DNA from: Megaleporinus macrocephalus
Taxonomy: Eukaryota; Chordata; Actinopteri; Characiformes; Anostomidae
Reading direction: 5' to 3'
Assembly (NCBI GenBank): GCA_021613375.1
Contig: CM038726.1
Span: 16,814,841 to 16,878,840, forward strand
Length of the DNA stretch: 64,000 nucleotides
The position numbers and the translations under genes were made by a program. Each line of letters starts with the position of its first letter. Position 1 is the stretch's first letter. The notes under the pieces were generated by a model. That model was not told where the DNA came from, did not search any database, and saw nothing but the letters and a program-made list of their open reading frames with translations. Below, piece after piece: positions 13,179 through 58,118 of this stretch.

Positions 13179-16100
13179 TTTAACCCTTAGTAACCTTTTC
13201 AGTGTTTACTGGTGCTTTCTGAAGAATTGCATTGTATTTTATGTATTTTCCATTCATGAACTTGTTTAATTTAATTCAAAAGGGTATTAAAAGTGTCAGC
13301 ATCCCCTACACAGCCTGGGGAAATTTCTGCACAGTCTGTCATTTTAGTTGCTGTTGTGGGCATATGTATATTTTGAGGACATGAGTATTAGTGCCAAGCC
13401 TGTGATGTAACAGTCTCGGATTTTGGAATTGGAGTGTTTTGCTGCCCTCTTTTGCAAATATGTGATTGTTATTTAAGGATGGAGACAAGTGTTTGAGGTT
13501 CATAGTGTGAAAAGTGCTTCATAAGGTAACAAGTTTTACTCAACTAAAATGACTTTGATAGAAAGAATTGTTCTGTCACTACATTTTTAGGTTTTAGTAA
13601 AACAGTTCAGTTGTTTGTCCATGAAGTAATGCAGTACATTTTTTTAGGTTTTATCAAAGAAGCACTTTTTACAGTGTATTTTACAGAGTATGTACCAAAC
13701 TCTCCTTATTTAACGTTCACAATATAAACTCAGTTTTCTGTCTGTAACCCCTTTTACGTATCTAAATCAGATTAACCAAGTTAGGTTTCCAGGGGCATGG
13801 TGCTTCCGCACCCACCAATAAGAGAGGTTTGTTTGGACTTGTTAGCCTCTCTCCCTGCCTGACAGGAAATCTCTTTAAAGAGCGGTGAGGAATCAACCCA
13901 TCCATTTTCTCAGGCCCTCGTCTGCGTTCTCCCTTTCTCCTTCCCTTTCCTCTGCTCCCCGGACCTGCGTAATGTGTATTGATGCACTCTTCAGCATGTC
14001 AATATGGAGAGGATCTGAGTGGGAGGATGGGGCACGCAGAGATGGAGCGGAGCTGAAATGTGGATTAACACGATCCTCTGCATTGATTGGCCGAAGGGGG
14101 CATCTCCTTCTGCTTCTGTGCCTCTCTGGGCCATAGGGACTGGCCTGGAGGGATCCCCTGTGTTTTCTGCACCATAGATTTACCCCGCATTTCTTCAAAG
14201 CTTTGATCACATTGCCCTCTCTCAGGGGTGCTGGAGGGGCGGCGGACGGTCTGTGATCTTAAACTGTAGCAGGGGACGACGTCTGCTTACCTTGTATGAC
14301 CTTGGCTTTCCTGCGTTTGACTGGGCTCAGTACAGAATGTTTTCAGCATATTCATATGCAGCTTATCTGAAGCACTTCAAAATGCCCTTAGGCAGAAGGG
14401 ATTAGCCATCATACTCCTGAGGCCGGTTGAGTGTGCAAGATAGCGTGTGTGTGTGTTCTACAGTGCAACACACTTACAGCAGCCATAATTCAAAAGGAAG
14501 ACGCTGAGGTGGGGGAGGCTCCGACCTGCAAACACAATTACAGTTGCGCTGGAAGTGAAAGCAGAATTACTCTCGCTTGGAAATAAAACATAGAAGCTGT
14601 TATTCGACTGAGGGTTTATTTTATTGCTTTTTATTTTTTTCCAGTTGTAGGTCTTCCAGACAAGTGGGGAATGGGAGGGGGGGGCAATTTCATTGACAGT
14701 TTTTCTCTTTTTTAAATTCCAGTTTTAGTTTCTTTTGGCAGAAGGTGCATCTAGCGATTCGTTTCGGTTTGTTTCCGTTGTATCAGTGTAGCAGACCTAC
14801 AACAGACCTTGTCACAACGCAGCTTTACAGTGCGAGTGCATGTTCCCTTTCAAACCCCACCTTCTCTACCTCCGTCTCCTTCCTTCCCACCGCTTCTGTC
14901 CTGGGGTGACAGGCTGGTATCAGCCATAAGCACCTGCTCACCCCCACTATGCTCCTCCATTAATCCCTCCTTTTTCTTTCCTACATCCGCCGTTCTCATG
15001 TTTTCGTTCGCTCTTTCTCTCCTGACACCTCTCCATTGTTCCTCGGTACACTGAACTAACGCTTTCCTTACTATGTGTCTTATTGCTAGTAAACAAACCA
15101 CTTTTTTCATGCTTATCACAGTTTTAGGTCACAAGTCTTGTTTTGTTTCGTTGCACACAGTGACAGCGGTACAGTGCACCTCATTTGACCAAACCGTCAA
15201 AGTGCTGCAGCTTCTGTGTGAGTGAAAACCCACTGCAGCGAAAGCGTGCATGTCCAGTTGCTACAGGGCTACACAATATTATGACAGGGAAATCGACAGT
15301 GGCTCTCAATTGACTTCACTCTCTTTTGTTTGTGTTATATTCTTGCGCTCTTAGAAGCGGTCGGAGCTTTGGTAGGAGTGAAGAGCTTTGTAGTTTGTAG
15401 CATTTCAGCTGAGGGGGGCAACAATGTTGTTTTCATAATTGGCTGATGTATTAAAACGAAGACTGAAGCTTGACAAGAGTTGACGTTTACAGGAAGTAGC
15501 AGCATGTGAAGGTTCCTGTGAATCAATCCACCCCCTCCCATTCTCTCTCTCTCCCTCTCTCTCTCATTCTCTATACCCCTCCCTCGCTTCCCTAGGAAGA
15601 AGGATGCGATAATGATCCTTACGTTCTCTCTAACGATGGCATCACAGAGGTGTTAACAAGGAAATTTGCCATTTGTGTGATGTTTGAACCAAATTCGGTC
15701 ATCGCCACTCTCTCTTCAGCTCCCAATTATGCTTTCATTCATGCTGCCTTCTGTCCTCATCCTTTCTTTCTCTGAACCAAGCCAAAGGAGTGCCAATTTG
15801 CGCTGCTTATGAATTCCTGATTGAGCCTCGTCCTCTGTCTCCACATCTTCATTCTTCCTGCATATTCATGCATGTGTTTTTGCTAAGCTTTTGCATTACT
15901 CTCTCCAGCTGTTCCCGGGGCTGCTTTCACTCACCAGTTTGTTTGTAATCTTCTACATCTTTGGAGAGTACTCCTTTCCTCTCAAAACACAAACATTTCC
16001 AGTTATGCTTCAAGATGGGCAAGAACTGGACTTGAACTTTGACTGCTTAAACACCTCACAGTGTGCATGTGAACTACTCAAAACAATAACGTAGCAGCTA

Positions 16101-17621
16101 ATAATATTCTATGTTCAAATATAACTATACACTTTCTTTTTCTAAGTGATGGACAATGCAATCTATGCAGTTGTACTTAGTACAGTCTAAAAATAGCTAT
16201 CTACTCCTTTTCATTCTAAAAAAAATATTTCTATCCCACAGTACCCCGCACAGTGTCATTACATCTTTCTCCATTTGCACACAGATGTTTAAGGAGATTG
16301 CAGACAATGGTTGCTTCTGCCTTACAAATTAGAGGTGGTAATAAAGGCAGGGAAGAAATTACAACGCTGTATTGATTTTGCCATTTTGAAGCTATACGAC
16401 TATAACAGAGTGAGTACAATTCACTCCACTTTGACAGTCTTTAACTCTGTTTGAGCTGGATTAGCTTTACCTGTACTATAAGTTCAAGATTACTGACTGA
16501 AATACATGATTTTAATCCAGTATGTTGATTTAAAGCCCTGGAGAACTCATTATAAACAGTAGATTCTTTGAGTAATACTAAACTTTGGAGTTATGTTGAT
16601 CATCCATCATAAAAGTATGATAAAATGCTCGCCAAAACACAAGAAATTCGCTCTTCTCATCCTCTCTTAGTATGGTCCAGGCTTGGCCTGAATAGTATAA
16701 GGAACTTGTGTGACTGACAGCCCTCTCTTAACTCCATCAATAACTCACTCGCCATCACTGGCTCATATGGTAAGCCCAAGATACACTACAAACCAAATGC
16801 ATTTTCTTTACATTATGATGTACAATATGCTGTTTGGGCATTGATTTAAACTTTGACTAAGTAAATGAAAATTTCCAAAACATTTTCAAAGGTGACAAAC
16901 TTTTAGGCTTCTTAAAGATCTTCTTAAGATCTACGTTGCTGCTTAAAGAGTCAATGACTAAACAACTTGTTTTTATGTGACGATAGCTTTCACTCGCTAG
17001 GTCGCTTAGACTCGAAAAGATGACGGAGCTATGTAAGCTGTGTGATTGGTCAAGGTTATGATGGTAGCGCAGTTTACACCGGGAGGGCTGCGGTTTGGGA
17101 GGAATAGAGCAGATCATACTTTGGAAAGGTATTCATAAGACATACTATGTACATGTATATTGGGGGGTCACGAGCTTCAAGATTAACTTTGTTCCCAGTG
17201 GCTTTAAGCCTAGTAGTAGTAATATCTGCGTGAGTGACCTGCAATTCTCAGAAACTGGGGCTTCTTCAGTAAAAGCAGCCCTGTTCAAACGACTCTCTCA
17301 TTGATAAATTTGCTAATAGGCATATCTGTGTACTGTATAAGTGTAAAGCTTGTTGCAAAATTCAGCCTATAATGTTTCAATCTGGACTATCTATAGTACT
17401 TTGGGAAAATTACACATCTGATCTGATATGACCAGTTAATTCCCTTCTTAGTCACATTACAACACCTTGTCTGGCAAAACTAAAACCAGCTCAAATAGTG
17501 CTTAGAGAAGCAGTGGAAGTTCCTTCTTCAGTGTGATGGTTGTAAAAACCCCCAACTCTTGGACCACAGCTGGGCCACAGTAAAGGCAGGGGTCTTACTT
17601 AAGTCCTATGAACCCGGGCTC
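13179..17621. other. 3' flank of nos1ap; locally GC-richer block 13.8-15.9 kb
   Basis: Includes the untranslated 3' part of nos1ap next to 17622, extent unknown. Around 13790-14300 and 15540-15880 the sequence is GC-richer, free of obvious transposons, and could be conserved non-coding DNA. No coding exon is recognised. Confidence 0.35.
16511..16516 (-). promoter_or_regulatory. candidate poly(A) signal ATTAAA for nos1ap
   Basis: On the minus strand, ATTAAA occurs about 1.1 kb after the nos1ap stop codon. I saw no canonical AATAAA nearer in this orientation. It is weak evidence because the hexamer is frequent in AT-rich DNA. Confidence 0.2.
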
Positions 17622-51223
<33,602 letters not shown>

Positions 51224-51453
51224 CTGCAAGACAGAAGCAAGTTGTATACCAGTTAAAATAAACAGTGTTTGAACATGAACAAGAAACAAGACTCTGACCT
51301 GGAGGTCTTAAAATCTGACTTGGTATGAACCTGGCGGTCAGAAGCTGCACTATGTAAGAAACAAGAAGCAACGCTGAGTTTTTCAGCCAATGCCATTTGT
51401 TTCCCATGTGACCCTCTAACATACAAGCTCAAAAAGGAGGTCTCATTCAAGGG

Positions 51454-52120
51454 TAGGATTGTCACAATACCAGAATTTTGACTTCAATATTGATACCAAG
51501 TGTAGTATTGCGATTCTCAATACCAAAACGATACTTGAGAGAAAAAAACAATTTAAAGTCATTTGTTTGTCTGAATGTAAAACGAGAACTTTTTTCCCAT
51601 TTTTATTTCCAACATTTTACCATTTTAAATGACCCCACATTCAATTTAATGATTAAGCAGGCCCTGATAGCCTATTTTTGATGGAAATGCAGTACACATG
51701 ACAAAACAAGTCATTAGCTTATCCCAGCTTTGCCTGTTTTGCACTGGAGAGATTTAATGCTGGGTTTGTGGTGTCGGTTGGTTTCCTGTCCTCATCAGCG
51801 ATGTAAGCAAAATATGCCCACACTTCACTCCTCGAGCCCTTTTGGTCCACAAGTTGCGGGTTGTTGCTAAGCTAAGCGGAGAGGGCTACTACTTTCTTGC
51901 TGCTACAGCTGGTTGTGTGTCAGTCAAATTAGTATGCGCAATTGGATTTGCTTATTCAGAAAACTGATTTAGTCGTCACATACCAGACACACCGCTCAGC
52001 GAAGTTAACACTACACAGGAGCTACAGTAGTTATTGGGCTATATACAATATTGAAAGCAATGAACGCTAAAGAATCGTATCATTAAAAGAAATGAATGTT
52101 CGGTGCATCGTGCAGCTCTA
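51454..52120 (+). mobile_element. probable hAT-like element, TAGGATTGTCAC start
   Basis: The start TAGGATTGTCACAATACCAG and GATACC/CGATACT motifs resemble a widespread fish hAT family. The right end GTGCAGCTCTA is an imperfect inverted match. Flanking octamers TTCAAGGG and CTCGAGGT agree at 5 of 8, so the target duplication is doubtful. About 667 bp, no coding potential. Confidence 0.55.
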
Positions 52121-53187
52121 CTCGAGGTCTAAGTTTCAAAGGCAAAATTAACATTACATTGAAGATACGACGACAACAGCACATAACGCAGCATGCTCAA
52201 TTCCATCTGCACAGGAATTGCATGTTTTTAGGCCCGGAACTCCAAAAAATCCAAAAAATATCTTCGTCTAATATGGAGTAAATACGTAATACTGCCAGAG
52301 CTGCTCAGGCCTTTCAAACATGTCCGTACTTTCATCTGTTTATCAGCTCTGGACAACTATTACAGTTATTGTGGATGTAAAAGCTAGATCTCCATGACTA
52401 CTATAAGACTGAGTTCATTCACATTTGCTGAATAAACTGAAATTAATTTTACTGTATCCAGTATTAGAATGAGCTTGCACTAATATTAAAAACTAGTCAA
52501 TTCGCTGGAAAATGACTTTATATTTGGTCTCCATGTGATTTCATGAGATGTGTCTTTTTGTTTATCTTTATCTGTTTTTTGTGTCTGATCGACTGTTTCT
52601 TAGTTCTATTTCTGCTAGCCCTGCTCGACTATTTCCCCTGCTAAATGTCACAGAGGCAGACTTTGGAGCTTTTCCAAGTACCTCAGCGGATCAATGTCAT
52701 CTGCTAAGCATCTTTGGGCCTCTATGCTTTGGTGCCTTTAGCAATGCAATTCGGGAACACAATCCAATTTTGCTCTTGAGACACTGTACTTGACAGCGTG
52801 TGGGACATGTTTTAACTGAGGCTATGCAGGATGGTGGAACGGGCCGGGGCACAGAAATAAATTATTTTGTGAGCATATACCTTAACCTCTCGTTAATTCT
52901 TAAGATTAAAGAGCTAACGGTAAAACAGCTTTAGTGCTCATGCCTGAACACAAGCCAGCTTTCCACTTTCTTCTTGACCTTTATCTCTCTCTCTCTCTCT
53001 CTCACTCCCCCCAACACTCTTTCAGTACAGACTATGCAATTATTTGCATCCATTAAAATGTGTTTATGTATAACGTTACGTGAAAAAGCTCCTGTGGAAT
53101 CATGTTGTTCTTCGTTATGCTTGCAAACTTGAAAACAATCTTAAGTGCCTTTAAGCTTTATGACTGGATGGACACATGATTTCAGTA

Positions 53188-53232
53188 TCTCCACTAAGAC
53201 CACCATGCTCATGTTCTTCTTAATGTTCTTTG
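53188..53232 (-). pseudogene. decayed duplicate of nos1ap PTB exon, 3' fragment
   Basis: This matches the middle of the real exon at 51131-51223, covering the [14 protein letters not shown] part. It has a 3-nt deletion and substitutions, giving roughly NIKKNMSMVVLVE. The exon end and its donor site are missing. A hAT element inserted exactly here separates it from its 5' half at 54125-54145, duplicating the 8 bp GTTCTTTG. Confidence 0.85.
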
Positions 53233-54124
53233 TAGAGATGGAAGGATCGATCGGCTATGTATCATTATCGGACGAATTTTAATCAAAATATGTGATCGGA
53301 TATTTCTCCAGTTTATCTGATCCCGAGAGCCGATCGATGACGTTAAACAAATGAGCCTAATTTCTGTATTTTCAGCGTTTCATCCAGGAAGAGGAGAACC
53401 CCCTCCGGCCAGCTCCCTGCAATTCCTATCTGAACCACTAGGTGAGTTTCATTTTCCACAGACTAACTAAAGCAGCGGCGTCATGAGAAAAGCATGTCGT
53501 CCGTCTGGCAGTGTTTACCGTATGTGACGCAGACTCCTTCAGGACGTTTTTAAAATGAGTAAAGTCAACGTGTCTCGTTGAGGAACCAAGACAAAGACAT
53601 TTAACACCACTAATCTGATACAGCACTGCACACAGCTGAATACCGTGAGTATCAGCAAACAGCAGAGCTAGCACGCCCAGCTAACACAAAACTAATAACC
53701 CAGAACACCATGCAGACCAGATCTGACCGGTACACACAGAACAGCAGCAACAATTCAAGATCTACATTTAATGATTGCAGTTTTTGTTTAAAATAACAGA
53801 GTCTGCGTTTAATGACTGCAGTTTTGACTATATTTATTTAAATAGCTTTTTTTGTTTTAAATTAAAGGTCTAAATTGAATGATTGCAGTATTGGGGATAT
53901 TTATTTTATGTACTTTGTTTATTTACTGATAATTTTGTTAAAAATATTATGCTGTTTCACATGAGCTCGTTAAAAATGGTAATAAACCAGTTTAGACCAT
54001 GTTTTATGACCTGCTTGCGCTAATAACTACATGTAGCCCTGCTGTGGCATACAGCCCCGCCCTCTATCGGTATCGTCTATCGGCCGATCGTGCTGAAAGG
54101 TCATCACTGATCGGTCCATCTCTA
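53233..54124 (+). mobile_element. hAT element, TAGAGATGGA family, copy D
   Basis: This 892-bp element starts TAGAGATGGAAGGATCGATC and ends GATCGGTCCATCTCTA, with 10-bp perfect terminal inverted repeats (TAGAGATGGA). It is flanked by perfect 8-bp target duplications GTTCTTTG at 53225-53232 and 54125-54132. Internally it carries a degenerate BED-finger coding segment related to copies A, B and E but no transposase core, so it is non-autonomous. It sits in the duplicated nos1ap exon. Confidence 0.93.
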
Positions 54125-54265
54125 GTTCTTTGCCTTGAATTCATACTGCAAGGCAGAAACAAGTTGTATATCAGTTCAAATAAACTGTATTCAAATATGA
54201 ACATGAAACGAGACTCTAACCCAGAGGTATTTAAATCTGACTTAGTATGAACCAGGTGGCCAGTC
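54125..54265 (-). pseudogene. decayed duplicate of nos1ap PTB exon, 5' fragment with acceptor and intron flank
   Basis: Minus-strand bases 54145-54125 read TATGAATTCAAGGCAAAGAAC in two halves (YEFKAKN), the same residues as the start of the real exon. They are preceded by an intact tgcag acceptor. The following ~110 bp match the intron next to the real exon (51224 to about 51350) with about 15-20% differences by eye, so the duplication included intron sequence and is old. Its 3' half lies beyond the hAT insertion. Confidence 0.85.
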
Positions 54266-55146
54266 AGTTACATACACAGTTCAATTAAAAACCTACATTA
54301 GATCTCGCCCCACACCCTCCCAACCTAGGTTGTCTGTTTGTTCATCTCTAACTGACTCCCCAACTTAGTGACTTACATTTTGGCCCAGTGTGTCAGAACA
54401 TAAGGTCCTCTGAGCAATCGCTGAATCACTTTCTGGATAAGAATCATTCTCTGCCGGAAGACTAAAGATATTCATTATTGAAGTCAGGTCCTCACGTGAA
54501 CCACGCCTGGCTTTCTCCTTCACAGATGCACAATGCTGATCTGTCTATCTTTTATAAGCTGGAAGAGAACGAGGGAGTGAGGGGAGGAATATTAAGAGTG
54601 TACGAGGCAGGCTGCGAGAACAGGACATGACAGCCAAACAGTCCGTGTACAGTGGATGACAAACCCTCAAACTTGTTGTGGTACATGAGAGAGAGGGTGT
54701 GCATGCGTGAGTGGTATTAAGTCAGTGTGCGGTTTCCGTGTCTCATGAAATGCATCACTGCCGCACAAGAAGATGCAGGAGCTTAAAACTGCCCTGTCAG
54801 CTTTACTTTGCGTCAATGCTCAACATTAAAACTTCAATGGAACTTTTCACTAAGGCTGCTCTCTCTGCCCCACCGATCCATACAAATTTTAAAACTGTCC
54901 TTACTCTGACTCACACTCTCATTTACCTTATCCCCCTTTCCATTCATTCGTCATTCATCGTTCTGGTCCCTTTGAAGATACGACCAAATACGGAAATGAC
55001 TTTAAAAACCTACAGGTGTTACATGCAATGTCCGCACAACAACATGCAGAAAAGGTTATGCAGTTTGAGTATTACGACCAACTGAACCTAATTCTGACAT
55101 TTACCAGATTCTTGTTCAAACTTTTTATTTATTTATTTATTTTTAC

Positions 55147-55236
55147 CATTCCACCTTAATCGGTGCAGCAGTGAGGGGGGGTTACAATCATTTCTGCAAC
55201 ATTTAGGGTGGAACAGAGAAATTCTAACAAGTAGCT
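55147..55236. repeat. short inverted repeat of the CCATTCCACCTTAA family
   Basis: CCATTCCACCTTAATCGGTG at the left and ATTTAGGGTGGAACAG at the right form an inverted pair. Related arms occur at 62726-62746 (CCATTCCACCTTAAATGGTG), 59713-59730, 24879-24900 and 4084-4097, so this is a dispersed small MITE family. Confidence 0.5.
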
Positions 55237-55964
55237 GATGAATAAGAAGGCCTTCGATTACACATTCAGTGTATACTTATTATCCTAGATCAGTAACTAA
55301 ACCCACGAACCCACTTGTGGCTGAAAGCAATCAGATCTTCATAGTAATCTTCCATCTAGTGTGAAGAGTAGATGCAGTTGCTAGCAACGCCCCAATATGG
55401 GAACATAAGTACAAATGCAGACACATTAACATGTGAAAGATGTTGAAACTGGGATCTGAATTACAATTACACTTGGCTTATCATTATAGAAAATCTGACT
55501 ACATGAATTTTACAGGGTTACTGGTGCAGTAAAATATAAAATATGCAGACATATTAATGTAGTAGTCCAGTGTCACCTAGTCTATCTGATGTCAATATTT
55601 TTAAATATATTTTTTATTTTCTATGCAAATATCTGCCAATATTACTACAGCAATACCATATACTAATATTATACTAATACCATAATTTTGGCAGAAACTG
55701 TCAAAAAATGTAGACATATAGTGCATGAGAAACTAATTATATTAGTGATTTCTTTGTATTATTGTATTCATTGCTTCATTTGTAACAACACTGTACTAAC
55801 CAGATAAAATGAAAAATGGTGGTAGTTGTTTTTTTAAGAAATGCTACAATTTGTATTTCCTCTTATAAAACAGCTACTGCTCTATTAAGAGCACTCCTAT
55901 TTCAGCAAGGAGACTGACAATATTTATGAACCTGTCTTGAGGGCAGGGAATGGTTTGACAATGG

Positions 55965-56080
55965 TTGCACCCCTGGGGTATATTGGATTTAGTGTCTTGC
56001 TCAAGGGCACACTGACTCTCTTGAAGCCCGCAGGGATGCCAGCAGCCTTGACTGAGAAACTCAGCTACCTACTGCAGTAA
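55965..56080. mobile_element. possible retroposon fragment (TCTTGCTCAAGGGCAC)
   Basis: The motif GTGTCTTGCTCAAGGGCAC is shared by many interspersed fish repeats. Boundaries and class were not resolved. Confidence 0.3.
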
Positions 56081-56831
56081 AGTGAGAGGATGCTACAACT
56101 GGGTCAGATGCTTATTTTAAATATTTCTGGCCACTTTGAACGTCACTGAACTTTGAAATATTAATTGCATAATACATATAACATCATTTGATTTGATTTT
56201 TAAAGCGGCTAATATTTATAAGCAAATATTGGGGAAAAACTATTAATGGATAAATGGGCTGTAAAGAAATCTTAACTGAAGCTTTCCATAAAACTTCCAT
56301 GAAATGTGCACCTTTGGAGTACAGCTCTTAAATGCCGGACAGGTTCTTCTCAGTGAGTTTTATAGGATTTAGCAGTACTGGCTACTATGGAAAATTGCAA
56401 ATGGAATTTGGGATTTGCTGCAAATTTGCCTTCAGGACCGTTTCCCCTCTTGCTTGCTTGGAGTCAAATAGCATGCTCTGTTTAGTTTTCTTGGCATGTG
56501 GTTCTAAGTTCTTCCTTTTCATTTGCAGCAATGAACGTGCCTTGAAAGGCAACTCTGTGGTTAGTGCATGATGTTCATACATTATTGCATAGTGGATTTT
56601 TATTGTCAGCCTTTAAATGAGCAATTGGTAAGATGGTGCAAATTCGTACTGAGAAGAGGGCAACATAACACCAGAAGGTTGTGTTGTACACCTGATTAAA
56701 AAAAGAAAAAAGAAAATACACATTAATGTTGGCATTAACAGCAGTAGAAAATAAAACCAAAGCTGACTAGTTTTGCTATTATTTATATTACATGTTTTGT
56801 TCACTGATAAATGTGACAATGGTTGCTTGCC

Positions 56832-56935
56832 AGAATCAGAATCGTTAATTTCGCCAATAAGTCACATACAAGGAATTTGTCTTGGTGAGGCACACATGTA
56901 TCACATGTAACCAGAACAATATTACACTGAGGGAA
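56832..56935. mobile_element. non-LTR retroelement fragment
   Basis: CAGAATCAGAATCGTTAATT, then CACATACAAGGAATTTGTCT and GAGGCACACATG, match the consensus style of a widespread fish LINE 3' region. A short relic of about 100 bp. Confidence 0.45.
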
Positions 56936-57359
56936 ATGTACAATAAGATGCAAAGAATAGAATAAAGAATAAGAATAGTAAGAGTAATAAAGAGCCAGGA
57001 AAGGTGCGAATGGGATATATGAATATCTGTGTTTATGTGTACATATATTTTAAACGAGTCTCAGTAGACATATATTATAAAAGTTACAATTTACAGAATC
57101 TGTACAGCTATGCAAATAAGTTATGTTACTGTTATACAGTAAGATTCAGTTGAAGTATGAGTTTAAATTTGAAGTGCAGGGTGACCACTATGGTTAATGA
57201 GAGTAACAGCTCATTGCCAAGAGTGTCTGCTATCATTGTACTTGCAGTTCCTTTCATAGGCTGCGAGCAGTCTGGCAGCAGGACCCTCAGTATGATTGCC
57301 AAGAGATTAAAACCAACAATGGGAGCAGTGCTATTTCTTCATCCTGTCACATTGGACTG

Positions 57360-57739
57360 TAGGGGTGTAAGAAAATATCGAATATCGGGATATTATGTTT
57401 GGTGATACTGTATTGATTCTCAAAAACACAGTACCGATACACAGATTCCTGGCACACAGTGAATTATTGTGTGTTGTGTTTAAACCTCTGACCACTAGAT
57501 AGCAGGGTTGTAATCCATTTTCAGCTCCACTCCAACATTAACAAGCAGCACAAGGGCGCAATGCTATTGTAAACATTGGCAAACATGTTCATATAGTAGT
57601 GTGTTGTAATAGTAGGATTTGAAAAATCGCAATATATCACTTTACTTGTAGTATCGCAATATTTTGTGATATACTGAATCGTGACCGCTGTATCACAATA
57701 CGTATTGTATCACCAGGTTCTTGCCAATACACAGCCCTA
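57360..57739 (+). mobile_element. hAT-like MITE, TAGGGSTGT termini
   Basis: This 380-bp element starts TAGGGGTGTAAGAAAATATC and ends CCAATACACAGCCCTA. Perfect 8-bp target duplications TTGGACTG lie at 57352-57359 and 57740-57747. It is rich in ATATCG and AATATCG subterminal motifs. Non-coding. Confidence 0.9.
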
Positions 57740-57937
57740 TTGGACTGACGGCAAGCTCATCTAAGTGGTATCATGAGACAGGACGAGCTGGGGCAGCTGG
57801 TTAGCATTTCACCTTTAATAGATGTCTCTGCAATAAGATAAATATATATCTTTGACATGCTGTCAATATGATGCCGCAGTTATTAACGTTAAATTAAAAA
57901 TCTAATTTAGCTCCTTTAAGCTTTTAGTATCATAGCA

Positions 57938-58118
57938 CAGTATTTCTCAGGTCAGCTGCCCTGCACTTTTTAAGTGTTCTCTCTTCTCCCAACTCACCTT
58001 ATCCAATTAATCAGCTCATTAACAGCCCATGTTCGAGCCCATGTGGGGGTGCTTAAGCTGGGAAAGCTCTAAAATGTCCAGGGCAGTGGGCCTCCAGGAC
58101 CAGGGTTGAAAAATACTG
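57938..58118 (+). mobile_element. short MITE, CAGTATTTYTCA termini
   Basis: This 181-bp element starts CAGTATTTCTCA and ends TTGAAAAATACTG. The inner GCTGCCCTGCACTTTTTA and TAAAATGTCCAGGGCAGTG are also inverted. No coding potential and no clear target duplication. Confidence 0.6.

Larger units (their letters stand above)
54266..57351. other. upstream nos1ap intron, no exon found
   Basis: No match to the expected upstream PTB exons. Contains the small inverted repeat at 55147 and a retroposon-like fragment at 55965. Confidence 0.5.

Noticed and set aside
54711..55085. 124-codon plus frame
   Set aside because: No recognisable domain; probably chance within an intron.
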